This document shows, in pieces, positions 8,784 to 17,522 of a DNA stretch of 64,000 nucleotides. The notes under the pieces were generated by a model that saw only the letters and a list, made by a program, of their open reading frames with translations, was not told where the DNA came from and ran no database searches. The translations under genes were made by a program, and so were the position numbers. Position 1 is the stretch's first letter; each line of letters begins with the position of its first letter. Origin of the DNA: JAPLJM01 sp963708515 (GTDB taxonomy: Bacteria; Desulfobacterota; Syntrophia; Syntrophales; Fen-1087); NCBI GenBank assembly GCA_963708515.1, contig CAVPSX010000002.1:113796-177795 (forward strand), read 5' to 3'.

Positions 8784-9917
8784 ATGGCTTTCAGTTTTGA
8801 GGTTTTGAAGCAGGATGCCCGGAGCGGGGCGCGGATCGGAAGGATCGGAACCGCGCACGGGGAAGTGCCCACACCGATTTTTATGCCTGTCGGCACCCAG
8901 GGTTCCGTCAAAGCCCTGCTGCCCGAAACACTCAAAGCGATGGGCGCCGGGATGATCCTCAGCAATACCTATCATCTGTATCTGCGGCCGGGGCATCAGC
9001 TTGTTCGCGATCTGGGCGGCCTGCACCGTTTCATGCATTGGGAGGGGCCCATCCTGACGGACAGCGGCGGGTTTCAGGTCTTCAGCCTCGGCGCCTTGCG
9101 CAAAATCACGCCGGAAGGGGTCCTGTTTCAATCCCACATCGACGGATCGAGGCATTTCCTGAGCCCCGAACTGGCCGTGTCCATACAGGAAGCCCTCGGT
9201 TCGGACATCATGATGTGCCTGGATGATTGCACGCCCTATCCGGCGACACACCGGGAGGCGGAAGATTCGCTCGCATTGACCCTCCAGTGGGCCAGCCGGA
9301 GCCGGGTTGCCCGGCAAAGCCCCGATCAGGCTCTTTTCGGGATCGTGCAGGGGGGAATGCATCTCGATCTCAGAAAAAACGCCATCGAGGCCCTGGCCGC
9401 AATGGGGTTCGATGGATATGCCCTGGGCGGCGTGAGCGTTGGTGAACCAAAGGACAGCATGATGGCGGTCGTTGCAGAGATGACGCCGCTGCTTCCGTGC
9501 CACCGGCCGCGCTATCTGATGGGCGTCGGGACGCCCGGGGATATCGTGCGCTGTGTGGGGTATGGGATCGATATGTTTGACTGCGTGATGCCGACGCGAT
9601 CGGCCCGCAACGGTTTATTGTTTACAAATCATGAAAAGGTTGTTATAAAGCACGCCCGTTATCGGGATGATCCGTTGCCCATAGATAGCCTATGTGATTG
9701 TTATACTTGTAAAAATTATTCACGGGCCTATCTGCGTCACCTGTTTATGGCAAACGAAATTCTGGCCATGGTTTTAAATACGATCCACAACGTCCGCCAT
9801 TATCTGGCGTTGATGGAACGGATCCGGGAAGCGATCCGGGCGGAACGTTTTACGGCGTTTCAGGAAGATTTTTTTAACACGCAAAGCATTGCCGGCAACG
9901 ACACGCTTGCGTCATAA
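8784..9917 (+). CDS. tgt: queuine tRNA-ribosyltransferase Tgt
   Basis: Exchanges guanine-34 of target tRNAs for preQ1. The ATG at 8784 (MAFSFEVLKQD) is chosen over upstream in-frame ATGs because those lie inside the repeat element. The protein is 377 aa. Seen are the active-site stretch LTDSGGFQVFSLG, the nucleophile region FDCVMPTRSARNG, and the zinc-binding cysteines in CDCYTCKNYSRAYLRHL. It is followed 14 bp later by yajC, a very common order in bacteria. Confidence 0.96.
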   Translation: MAFSFEVLKQDARSGARIGRIGTAHGEVPTPIFMPVGTQGSVKALLPETLKAMGAGMILSNTYHLYLRPGHQLVRDLGGLHRFMHWEGPILTDSGGFQVFSLGALRKITPEGVLFQSHIDGSRHFLSPELAVSIQEALGSDIMMCLDDCTPYPATHREAEDSLALTLQWASRSRVARQSPDQALFGIVQGGMHLDLRKNAIEALAAMGFDGYALGGVSVGEPKDSMMAVVAEMTPLLPCHRPRYLMGVGTPGDIVRCVGYGIDMFDCVMPTRSARNGLLFTNHEKVVIKHARYRDDPLPIDSLCDCYTCKNYSRAYLRHLFMANEILAMVLNTIHNVRHYLALMERIREAIRAERFTAFQEDFFNTQSIAGNDTLAS

Positions 9918-9931
9918 AAGAGGAGGAAGAT

Positions 9932-10261
9932 ATGTTTGCAGATATCGCCCATGCAATGGGAAATCTTGGCGGTGGCGGCGGCGCCGGCGGCGGGGACTTC
10001 AGCTTCATCATCATGATGCTGGTCATTTTCGCGATCTTCTATTTCATGCTGATCATGCCACAGCAGAAAAAACAGAAGGAAATTAAGAAGATGCTGGCGG
10101 AGCTGGCTCATGGGGATCGGGTGCAGACCGCCGGCGGGATTCAGGGAAAGATCACCGCGCTGACGGAAGCGGACGTTACGATTGAAATCGCCGAGAAGGT
10201 CAAAATCAAGGTCGGCAGAAATTTTGTCGGCGCCGTGATCGAGAAGGCGCCGAAGCCGTAG
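9932..10261 (+). CDS. yajC: preprotein translocase subunit YajC
   Basis: Small single-span membrane protein of 109 aa that associates with SecDF. The hydrophobic segment is at about residues 27-44 (FIIMMLVIFAIFYFMLIMP) and is followed by the family signature QQKKQKEIKKML and a small cytoplasmic domain GDRVQTAGGIQGKI. A glycine-rich stretch GGGGGAGGGD precedes the membrane span. It has a good AGGAGG ribosome site and lies directly before secD and secF. Confidence 0.95.
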   Translation: MFADIAHAMGNLGGGGGAGGGDFSFIIMMLVIFAIFYFMLIMPQQKKQKEIKKMLAELAHGDRVQTAGGIQGKITALTEADVTIEIAEKVKIKVGRNFVGAVIEKAPKP

Positions 10262-10279
10262 CCTAAAAAGGAGTAAGCC

Positions 10280-11881
10280 ATGTTGAAGAGTATCAATCTC
10301 AGGGCTTTGCTGGCATTGATCGTCTGCTTTGCCGGGCTTTTTTTCCTGATCCCCTCGCTGACATCCGACCTTCCCGATGCCTGGAAAAAATATCTACCTG
10401 CCGACAAGATCCGTCTAGGCCTCGATCTGCAGGGCGGCATGCACCTCGTTCTGGAGGTCGATGCCGAAAAAGCCGTGGAAACGACGACGGAACGGATCGC
10501 CAATGACATGAGGGAAACCCTTATGGATAACAAAATTCGTTTCAGAAATCTCGAGCGAACGAAGACAAACATGATTGTTCTGGAGCTTCCGGACAGCGCG
10601 TCGCGTACGGCTTTTGAAAAAGTTCTCAAGGACCACTATCCTGACCTCAATGTCGCATCGTCCCAAATGACGGAGGGACGGGAATCCCTTTCCCTGAAAA
10701 TCAAGGACAAGCGGGCTGCGGACATCAAGAAACTGGCGGTAGAGCAGAGCGTGGAAACCATCCGCAACCGTGTGGACCAGTTCGGGATCACCGAACCGGA
10801 AATCATCACGCAGGGAGAGGACCGCATCATTGTCCAGTTGCCGGGCATCAAGGATGCGGTGCGGGCCAAAAATCTCATCGGCAAGACGGCCCTTTTGGAA
10901 TTCAAGCTGGTTGATGAAGGAAATAGCATCGACGGGGCTCTGAAAGGGATCGTTCCGGATGGCAGCATGATCGCCTATGGCGCCACTCTCGACCGGCAAA
11001 CGGGGCGGCGGGTGAGCGTGCCGTATCTGTTGAAGAGCAAGACCCTCATGACGGGCGGATCGCTCGAAAACGCCCAGGTGAAGATCAGCGACCGCTTCGG
11101 AGAGCCCTATGTGGGCTTGAAATTCAACGCCCAGGGGGCAAAGGATTTCGACCGGATCACCGGCGAAAACGTGAAAAAGCGTCTGGCCATCGTCCTGGAC
11201 GGGGTGGTGCACTCCGCTCCTGTGATCCAGGAACGGATATCCGGCGGCGACGCCCAGATCACAGGGTCTTTTGCAATGGAAGAGGCCAAGGATCTGGCGA
11301 TCGTCCTGCGGGCAGGCGCATTGCCCGCACCGGTCAACATTCTTGAGGAGAGAACCGTCGGGCCATCGCTGGGACAGGATTCCATCGACCAGGGCATCCG
11401 GTCGGTCTTCATCGGCGGCCTGCTCGTGGCGCTGTTCATGATGATTTATTACAAACTGTCGGGGATGGTGGCCAATCTTGCCTTTTTCCTCAATCTCGTC
11501 ATCATTCTGGGCGCCCTGGCCGCCTTCAAGGCGACCCTGACGCTGCCCGGCATTGCCGCTCTTGGGCTCATCATCGGCATGGCGGTCGATGCCAACGTGC
11601 TGATCTATGAGCGCATCCGCGAAGAGCTGCGCCTCGGCAAGACGCCGCGGGCGGCTATCGATGCCGGATATGCCAAGGCCTTTGTGACGATTCTGGACTC
11701 CAATTTAACCACTTTGATTGCGGCGCTGTTTCTGTTCGGATTCGGAACCGGACCGATAAAGGGATTCGCCGTGACGCTCAGCATCGGGATCATCGTCAGC
11801 ATGTTTACCGCTATTTTTGTCACCAGGATTGTATTCGACTTCTTTATCTGGAAAAGGAATATCCGGTCGATCAGCGTCTGA
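10280..11881 (+). CDS. secD: protein translocase subunit SecD
   Basis: Inner-membrane part of the Sec holotranslocon that uses the proton gradient to complete export. It is 533 aa: one N-terminal membrane span (residues 8-27), a large periplasmic region with the LGLDLQGGMHLVLEV motif and the P1 repeats, and a C-terminal RND-type membrane domain with GLIIGMAVDANVLIYERIRE. The order yajC-secD-secF is standard. An 85-bp gap separates it from secF. Confidence 0.96.
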   Translation: MLKSINLRALLALIVCFAGLFFLIPSLTSDLPDAWKKYLPADKIRLGLDLQGGMHLVLEVDAEKAVETTTERIANDMRETLMDNKIRFRNLERTKTNMIVLELPDSASRTAFEKVLKDHYPDLNVASSQMTEGRESLSLKIKDKRAADIKKLAVEQSVETIRNRVDQFGITEPEIITQGEDRIIVQLPGIKDAVRAKNLIGKTALLEFKLVDEGNSIDGALKGIVPDGSMIAYGATLDRQTGRRVSVPYLLKSKTLMTGGSLENAQVKISDRFGEPYVGLKFNAQGAKDFDRITGENVKKRLAIVLDGVVHSAPVIQERISGGDAQITGSFAMEEAKDLAIVLRAGALPAPVNILEERTVGPSLGQDSIDQGIRSVFIGGLLVALFMMIYYKLSGMVANLAFFLNLVIILGALAAFKATLTLPGIAALGLIIGMAVDANVLIYERIREELRLGKTPRAAIDAGYAKAFVTILDSNLTTLIAALFLFGFGTGPIKGFAVTLSIGIIVSMFTAIFVTRIVFDFFIWKRNIRSISV

Positions 11882-11966
11882 CGCCATGACCGCATGGCGC
11901 CGGCCATCCTGGAGGCGGATGCACGGGTAAAAAGACGAACGTACAACGACTGCGGGGAAGAAAATA

Positions 11967-12878
11967 ATGGAATTTATTAAACCGGGAGTAAATTTTGATT
12001 TTGTGGGGAGAATGAAGCTCGCCTGCGGGATTTCCATTGCCGCGATTGTCATTAGCATCGCGTCGGTCATCTGGCACGGCGGTCTCAATTACGGCATCGA
12101 CTTTGCCGGCGGCACGCTTGTGCAGCTCAAATTTCAAAAAGCCACAACGACCGAGCAAATCAGAAGCGCCTTCAAACCGATCGGCCTGCAGAACGTCGTC
12201 ATTCAACCCTATGGCAAAGATGAAGTGGTTGTGCGGATCGGAGAAGTCGCCGCCGGCGGCAAGGAACTTTCTGCGATGATTGACGAAAGCCTCAAGGCTG
12301 CCCTCGGTCAGGGGACATTTGAAGTGCGCCGGGTGGAAGTGGTGGGACCAAAAGTCGGCAAGGATCTGACGCGAAAGGCCATTCTGGCCATTTTCTTTTC
12401 ATGGATCGGCATGCTCGTTTACATCGCCTGGCGGTTCGAATTCCGCTATGCCGTGGGTGGGATACTGGCCCTGGTGCATGATACGGTGATCACCATCGGT
12501 GCAATGTCCCTGCTCAACAAGGAATTTGACCTGACCATTGTTGCGGCCCTGCTGACCATCATCGGTTATTCCATCAACGATACGATCGTGGTCTTTGACA
12601 GGATCCGGGAAAACGCCAGGAAGAACATCAAACAGCCCCTCGGGCAGGTCATCAACGACAGTATCAACCAGACGCTGAGCCGGACGATCCTGATGTCCTT
12701 CACGGTCTTTCTCGTGCTGCTGGCCCTGTTCTTCCTCGGCGGCGCGGTGATCCACGACTTTTCCTTTGCCCTGCTGGTGGGGGTTGTCGTGGGGACCTAT
12801 TCCTCGATTTTCGTGGCCAGCGCCATCGTTCTGGCGTGGGAACAGCTCAGACCCTCCAGAATCAAGAGGAAAAAATAA
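11967..12878 (+). CDS. secF: protein translocase subunit SecF
   Basis: Partner of SecD, 303 aa with six membrane spans. Family marks are GLNYGIDFAGGTLVQLKF near residue 45, KDLTRKAILAIFFSWIGM, and GYSINDTIVVFDRIRENARK. It ends two bases before the TTG start proposed for the DUF456 protein, so the two are probably coupled. Confidence 0.96.
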   Translation: MEFIKPGVNFDFVGRMKLACGISIAAIVISIASVIWHGGLNYGIDFAGGTLVQLKFQKATTTEQIRSAFKPIGLQNVVIQPYGKDEVVVRIGEVAAGGKELSAMIDESLKAALGQGTFEVRRVEVVGPKVGKDLTRKAILAIFFSWIGMLVYIAWRFEFRYAVGGILALVHDTVITIGAMSLLNKEFDLTIVAALLTIIGYSINDTIVVFDRIRENARKNIKQPLGQVINDSINQTLSRTILMSFTVFLVLLALFFLGGAVIHDFSFALLVGVVVGTYSSIFVASAIVLAWEQLRPSRIKRKK

Positions 12879-12879
12879 A

Positions 12880-13392
12880 TTGTCTCCCGTCGAAACAGCC
12901 GGACTGACGGTTTTTATCCTGGTTCTTTTTTCAGGAATTTTTCTTTCGGCCCTGGGATTGCCGGGCACCGTGCTCATCGTTTTCGATGTCATCGCTTATG
13001 CGCTGGCGACCGGATTTGCCCAGATCGGATTGAAAGTAATTCTGATTCTGGTGGTGATGGCCATCGTGGCGGAGCTGCTTGATTTTGGTCTGGGCCTGGC
13101 GGGCGCCGTCCGCCTCCGCGCTTCACGTCTGGGGATCTGTGTTGCCCTGATCGGCAGCCTGGCGGGCGCCATCATCCTGACCCCTCTTTTCCTGGGTTTG
13201 GGAACCCTGATCGGGATCTTTCTTGGGGGCGGCGTGGTGGTCTTTGCCGCCGGGATGCTCAAGCGCCGGAAGCAGAAGCCGGCCTTCCGTGCCGACATCG
13301 GCGCGATGCTCGGAAGCATGGCCGGCGTGGCCGTAAAGGGCATGCTGTCCATCACGATGGCCGCTTTTACGTTGTTCCATATTTACTCATAA
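12880..13392 (+). CDS. DUF456 family membrane protein
   Basis: A 170-aa protein that is almost entirely hydrophobic, with about five membrane segments and the glycine-rich pattern GLPGTVLIVFDVIAYALATG typical of DUF456. The start is taken as TTG at 12880 because an AGAGG site lies about ten bases upstream and the next in-frame ATG would remove the first membrane segment. Upstream in-frame codons fall inside secF. Its function is unknown. It lies between secF and lepB. Confidence 0.82.
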   Translation: MSPVETAGLTVFILVLFSGIFLSALGLPGTVLIVFDVIAYALATGFAQIGLKVILILVVMAIVAELLDFGLGLAGAVRLRASRLGICVALIGSLAGAIILTPLFLGLGTLIGIFLGGGVVVFAAGMLKRRKQKPAFRADIGAMLGSMAGVAVKGMLSITMAAFTLFHIYS

Positions 13393-13417
13393 AAGGGAAT
13401 TTGTCATCTGGAGTCGC

Positions 13418-14041
13418 ATGGTGCAAAACATCCAAAATCCAAGATTCCCATGGATTGAATATGCAGAAGCGATCGTCATTGCCATTCTGGTCGCTTTTTT
13501 TATCAGAACCTTTGTGGTTCAGGCCTTCAAGATTCCTTCCGGTTCGATGAAGCCGACGCTGCTGATCGGCGATCATCTGCTGGTGAATAAATTTATCTAT
13601 GGCGTCAAGATCCCCTTTGTCCGGAAAACCCTGATTTCCGTCAGCGAGCCGAAGCGGGGAGACGTGGTGGTCTTTATCTATCCGGAGGACCGCTCCAAGG
13701 ATTTTATCAAGCGCGTGATCGGCGTCGGTGGAGACACCATTGAGATCAGGAATAAAAAAATCTTCCTGAACGGCCTTCCCTATCACGATACCCACGGCAT
13801 TTATGCAGACGATTTCGTGATTCCGGGCGCCATCCAGCCGCGTGACAATTTCGGCCCTTTCAAGGTTCCTCAAGGCGCCCTGTTCACCATGGGAGACAAC
13901 CGGGACCAGAGCTATGACAGCCGGTTCTGGGGGGTCGTCGAAGTCAAGGATGTTTTGGGAAAGGCGATGATCATCTACTGGTCCTGGAACAGCGAGATCA
14001 GCAATGTACGCGGGGGCCGAATCTTCAACCTGATTCATTGA
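13418..14041 (+). CDS. lepB: signal peptidase I
   Basis: Cleaves signal peptides from exported proteins on the outer face of the inner membrane. It is 207 aa with one N-terminal membrane span at residues 17-35. The catalytic serine is Ser43 in PSGSMKPTLLIGD and the general-base lysine is about Lys98 in KDFIKRVIGVGGD. The MGDNRDQSYDSRFWG motif is also present. It follows the sec genes on the same strand and ends the plus-strand cluster. The next gene is convergent. Confidence 0.96.
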   Translation: MVQNIQNPRFPWIEYAEAIVIAILVAFFIRTFVVQAFKIPSGSMKPTLLIGDHLLVNKFIYGVKIPFVRKTLISVSEPKRGDVVVFIYPEDRSKDFIKRVIGVGGDTIEIRNKKIFLNGLPYHDTHGIYADDFVIPGAIQPRDNFGPFKVPQGALFTMGDNRDQSYDSRFWGVVEVKDVLGKAMIIYWSWNSEISNVRGGRIFNLIH

Positions 14042-14081
14042 CGAACTCGTAATAAGTAGGAAAATGAGCCCAAAACGTCAT

Positions 14082-15368
14082 TCATAAGCTGAACAAAGTC
14101 GTAACCACCATCGCGCCCGACAGCATGATCAGAACGACCACCGTGAGCCATGTGATCGCGTTCATGAACCGGCCGTTGACGTGATCGCCCATGATGCGCC
14201 GGTCATTGATGAGCAGAAGCATGAAGATCAGGATGATGGGAAGCAGCATGCCGTTGATGACCTGCGAATAGTACATGATTGAGATCAGGGGCATGTCCGG
14301 AAAGAGGATGATTCCTGCGCCCAGAAAAATCATCAGGGTGTAAAGGCCGTAAAACTGGGGCGCTTTCACGAACTTGCGGTTCAGACTCGATTCCCAGCCG
14401 AGGGCTTCGCAGACGGTGTAGGCCGTGGAAAGCGGCAGGATGGACGCCGCGAACAGGGACGCATTCAAAAGACCGAATGCAAACAGCCAGGAACAGTAGT
14501 CGCCTGCCAGCGGCGCCAGGGCCAGGGCTGCATCCCCGGCTGTTTCGATCCGGATTCCGTTTTGAAAGAGCGTGATCGCGCAGAGCATGATAATGAAGAA
14601 GGCCACGATATTGACCATGAAGGAACCGACAATGACGTCCATCCGGGCGTACTTGTAATCCTCCGCTTTCAGACCCTTGTCGACCACGGATGATTGCAGG
14701 TAAAACTGCATCCAGGGGGCGATGGTGGTTCCCACGATGCCGACAGACATGGTCAGGAAGGCCGGGTCGAAACGGATCGTCGGCTTGACGAGCGCCGCGC
14801 CGACCACCTGCCAGTCCGGCTTGCCCAGGAAACCGGAAATGATATAGGACAGGTAAAAAAGGCAGGCCACCAGGAATACCTTTTCCACCGATTTGTAACT
14901 CCCCTTGACAACCAGCCACCAGACGAAAAAAGCGGCCATGGGAACGGAGACATATTTGCTCAGGCCGAAGATCTCCATGCTGGCCGCCACCCCGGCGAAG
15001 TTGGCAATTGTATTCCCCAGGTTGGTCAGCAAAAGGAAGATCATGAGATAAAAAGTGGTTTTGGCGCCGAACCGTTCCCGGATCAGATCGGAGAGGCCCT
15101 TGCCGGAGACCACGCCCATGCGGGCGCACATCTCCTGGATGATGATCAGGGCGATGGTGACGGGGAAAAGGATCCACAGCAGGGAGAGGCCGAATTCGGC
15201 GCCGGCCAGAGAATAGGTGGTGATCCCGCCGGCGTCGTTATCCACGTTGGAAGTGATGATCCCCGGCCCGATGAGGGCGAAAAACAGCACCAGCGACTTC
15301 CACGGACCTCTCTGCCTGAATTGCCGCCAGGCGCCACGCAGGGTTTTGCTTTCCGGTTGTTCAGCCAT
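14082..15368 (-). CDS. NRAMP-family divalent cation permease with atypical metal-site motifs
   Basis: A membrane transporter of 428 aa with about eleven hydrophobic segments and the NRAMP/SLC11 fold pattern (GPGIITSNV in helix 1). Both metal-site motifs differ from Mn2+/Fe2+ transporters. The helix-1 DPGN motif reads DAGG at residues 45-48, and the helix-6 MPH motif reads APW at residues 217-219 (GTTIAPWMQFYLQSS). The methionine that gives transition-metal preference is therefore lost. NRAMP-related magnesium transporters are known that lack these residues. The gene directly upstream encodes a soluble MgtE-N/CBS protein, so Mg2+ is the most likely cargo. That is inference; Mn2+ cannot be excluded. 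Confidence 0.85.
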   Translation of the reverse strand: MAEQPESKTLRGAWRQFRQRGPWKSLVLFFALIGPGIITSNVDNDAGGITTYSLAGAEFGLSLLWILFPVTIALIIIQEMCARMGVVSGKGLSDLIRERFGAKTTFYLMIFLLLTNLGNTIANFAGVAASMEIFGLSKYVSVPMAAFFVWWLVVKGSYKSVEKVFLVACLFYLSYIISGFLGKPDWQVVGAALVKPTIRFDPAFLTMSVGIVGTTIAPWMQFYLQSSVVDKGLKAEDYKYARMDVIVGSFMVNIVAFFIIMLCAITLFQNGIRIETAGDAALALAPLAGDYCSWLFAFGLLNASLFAASILPLSTAYTVCEALGWESSLNRKFVKAPQFYGLYTLMIFLGAGIILFPDMPLISIMYYSQVINGMLLPIILIFMLLLINDRRIMGDHVNGRFMNAITWLTVVVLIMLSGAMVVTTLFSL

Positions 15369-15416
15369 CGACTTGAGTCGCCCTCGTCCATTCCGTTAAT
15401 CAATAAAGAGGTGTTT

Positions 15417-16679
15417 TCACTGTCCCAGACGGGGGGCGATGATATCCAACAGATTCTTGAAGATGATCGCTCCCTTGATCCGGTTTTCTTCATCGACGAC
15501 CGGGATCGCCATCATCCCGTATTTGACAAAGTGACTGGCGATCTTGTCCTTGTCCTCGTCAAGACTGACGGTTACCACCCGGGTATCCATAATCTCCACA
15601 AGCTGCCTCCGAGGCTCGGCCGGCAGCAGGTCCCGCAGGCTGACGACGCCGACAAGCCGGTCGTCTGCATCCGTCACGTAGACGTAATAGATCAGGTCCA
15701 TGTCCTCGGCCCCGGCGCGGATGGCATGGATCGCCTCGCCCGCCGTCGCGGATGGGGGCAGGCTCAGGAAGGCAGTAGTCATCAATCCGCCGGCCGTTTC
15801 TTCCGGATGCGCCAGCAATTCCTTGATTTCCTCCGCGCTTTCCTGTCCCATTTCCTTGAGGATGTCTTCGGCCGTATCCCTGGGAAGGTCCTGAATGAGG
15901 TCGGCAGCCTCGCTCAGCGACATCTCTTCGATGATATCGGAGGCATCGGAGGCGTCAAGGTCTTCGATCAGGCTGACCTGAATTTTCGGATCCGTTTCCT
16001 CCAGGGTCTCGGCGGCAGTCTCGACATCCAGCGACTGAAAGAAGGCGGTTCGCTGATAGACGTCCAGGTCCTCTATGATATCCGCCAGATCGGCGGGATG
16101 GAGTTGCGCCAGGCGGCTCTGTGTGATCTTCAGGCGTAGCAGGTCCGGGGGGGCCAGCGGCTGGACAAACTTCCAGGAAATAAACTGGTCCGGCAGGGTA
16201 TAGTCGAACAGGCCGTGCAGGAAAATATCCAGGATCCTTTCCATCCCCACCCGGCGCATCAGACCCCGGAAGCCCACGTCCACATGGACCAAATGCAGGC
16301 CGTTGCGCGCCTTCAGGAACTGGAGGTCGTTCACGCGTCTGACCTTGGCGCCGTCGGTGTCCACGATCTGTTTGTCCAGCAGGGTTTCGCGCAGCAGCAG
16401 TTCGTCGTCGCTGCGAGCGGGCTCGGAGAAATCATCCGGCAGAGGCCTTTGCACTTGAAAGCCGTCCTGCACTGCTGTAATCCGGCGCCAGGAAAGCAGC
16501 GAGAGTGTTTTGCCCGCCGGGGCTTTGCAAAGAACTCCCGTTACCGGTGGATAAGGTTCGGCCAGATTGGCCGCCAAATCGACGATTTTGCCGATAGGAC
16601 GACCGCTTGAATCCGTAATGTTTTTCCCCAGGATCTGGCTTAAAAACAAAAAAACCTGAGGTTCACTGACAGTCGCCAT
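15417..16679 (-). CDS. soluble MgtE N-domain/CBS-pair protein with N-terminal PRC-barrel-like region
   Basis: A 420-aa protein with no membrane segments. Residues about 1-190 contain two PRC-barrel-like stretches (FLSQILGKNITDSSGRPIGK and TLLDKQIVDTDGAKVRRVND). About 190-290 is the MgtE intracellular N domain with repeated acidic helical units (LHPADLADIIEDLD, EEMSLSEAADLIQDLPRD), and about 290-415 a CBS pair. The membrane channel domain of MgtE is missing. The start at 16679 has a GGAGG site seven bases upstream and is preferred over an ATG 23 codons earlier. In MgtE this module senses cytoplasmic Mg2+ and gates the pore. Here it probably regulates the NRAMP permease 48 bp downstream. Confidence 0.85.
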   Translation of the reverse strand: MATVSEPQVFLFLSQILGKNITDSSGRPIGKIVDLAANLAEPYPPVTGVLCKAPAGKTLSLLSWRRITAVQDGFQVQRPLPDDFSEPARSDDELLLRETLLDKQIVDTDGAKVRRVNDLQFLKARNGLHLVHVDVGFRGLMRRVGMERILDIFLHGLFDYTLPDQFISWKFVQPLAPPDLLRLKITQSRLAQLHPADLADIIEDLDVYQRTAFFQSLDVETAAETLEETDPKIQVSLIEDLDASDASDIIEEMSLSEAADLIQDLPRDTAEDILKEMGQESAEEIKELLAHPEETAGGLMTTAFLSLPPSATAGEAIHAIRAGAEDMDLIYYVYVTDADDRLVGVVSLRDLLPAEPRRQLVEIMDTRVVTVSLDEDKDKIASHFVKYGMMAIPVVDEENRIKGAIIFKNLLDIIAPRLGQ

Positions 16680-16808
16680 GACGATGCCTCCGGTCTTGCG
16701 GTCTATAACATCATCCAGCAGGATTGCAAGTTTTTTTGAAGGCGTCACGATATATTAAGTTCCGTTTCCTGACGGCGTCGATTTGGCTTGACACGAGGAG
16801 GTGTTTTG

Positions 16809-16832
16809 ATGTATGCGGGCAAACGATACTGA
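16809..16832 (+). CDS. possible 7-codon leader peptide before the pyr operon
   Basis: An ATG at 16809 opens the short frame MYAGKRY and ends in TGA. It has an excellent ribosome site (GAGGAGG at 16795-16801, seven bases before the ATG). It lies upstream of the PyrR-type hairpin and terminator. It could be a translated leader, or chance. A TTGACA box at 16788-16793 could instead be a promoter -35, in which case this ORF would lie at the -10 and not be transcribed. Confidence 0.3.
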   Translation: MYAGKRY

Positions 16833-16854
16833 TTGCAGAAAAGCGCCCTTTTAA

Positions 16855-16874
16855 CATGATCCGGAGAGATCATG
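16855..16874 (+). promoter_or_regulatory. PyrR-binding RNA hairpin (pyr attenuator anti-antiterminator)
   Basis: A six-base-pair stem, CATGAT (16855-16860) with ATCATG (16869-16874), closes the eight-base loop CCGGAGAG. That loop fits the CCNGNGAG loop of the known PyrR-binding consensus exactly, and the stem-side U and purine are also in place. A rho-independent terminator follows 50 bases later and then pyrR itself. This is the arrangement of Bacillus-type pyr attenuation, where PyrR with UMP stabilises this hairpin and allows termination. Confidence 0.8.
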
Positions 16875-16923
16875 AAAGGAAAGGAACATGAAACAGAGGA
16901 ATTCAGGCGGAATTGACTTGGCG

Positions 16924-16956
16924 AGCCTTCCCACGATGACGGGAGGGCTTTTTTTT
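16924..16956 (+). terminator. rho-independent terminator of the pyr leader
   Basis: Stem AGCCTTCCC (16924-16932) pairs with GGGAGGGCT (16941-16949), with one G-T pair and an eight-base loop, followed by a run of T to 16956. It ends 14 bases before the pyrR start, so it is an attenuator and not the end of the upstream gene, which runs the other way. Confidence 0.85.
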
Positions 16957-16970
16957 GGCGGTGCGGGTAG

Positions 16971-17510
16971 ATGAATGCAAGAAAAGTGGTTATGGATGCG
17001 GACGGGATCGACCGGTCGCTGACGCGGGTCGCCTATGAACTCCTCGAAAAGAACAAGGGCGTCGAGGACATGGTGCTGGTGGGCATACAAACCGGCGGCG
17101 TCTTTCTCGCCGAGAGGCTGCAGCAAAAGATCAGCCGCATTGAAGGGGCGGATGTCCCCATGGGCGTTCTCGATATTACCCTCTACCGGGACGACCTGCG
17201 GACAAGCAATAAGAAACCGAGGCTCGGAAAGACGGACATTCCCTTTTCGCTGGATGACAGGAAGGTTATCCTCATCGACGACGTCCTTTTCACGGGGCGG
17301 ACGATCCGGGCAGCCATGGACGCCCTGATTGACTTTGGCCGTCCGAAGCTCATTCAACTCGCCGTGCTGATCGATCGGGGCCACCGCGAGCTGCCGATCC
17401 GCGCCGATTTTGTCGGCAAGAATCTGCCGTCCTCCCTCTGGGAAGCGGTGACGGTGAATCTGAAAGAGAAGAGCGGCCGGGATGAGGTCATTATTGAAGA
17501 AAACCCCTGA
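16971..17510 (+). CDS. pyrR: bifunctional pyr operon transcriptional regulator/uracil phosphoribosyltransferase PyrR
   Basis: RNA-binding attenuation protein that responds to UMP and can also make UMP from uracil and PRPP. It is 179 aa. The PRPP-binding loop VILIDDVLFTGRT is at residues 99-111. IQTGGVFLAERL and LIDRGHRELPIRADFVGKN are also typical. It is the first gene of a pyrR-pyrB-pyrC operon and is preceded by its own recognition hairpin and terminator, so it should autoregulate. Confidence 0.95.
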   Translation: MNARKVVMDADGIDRSLTRVAYELLEKNKGVEDMVLVGIQTGGVFLAERLQQKISRIEGADVPMGVLDITLYRDDLRTSNKKPRLGKTDIPFSLDDRKVILIDDVLFTGRTIRAAMDALIDFGRPKLIQLAVLIDRGHRELPIRADFVGKNLPSSLWEAVTVNLKEKSGRDEVIIEENP

Positions 17511-17522
17511 CAGGATGATGTC

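Noticed and set aside
14694..16139. Plus-strand frame of 481 codons
   Set aside because: It spans parts of the NRAMP and MgtE-N genes in antisense, is rich in His, Gln and Asp, and has no family features.
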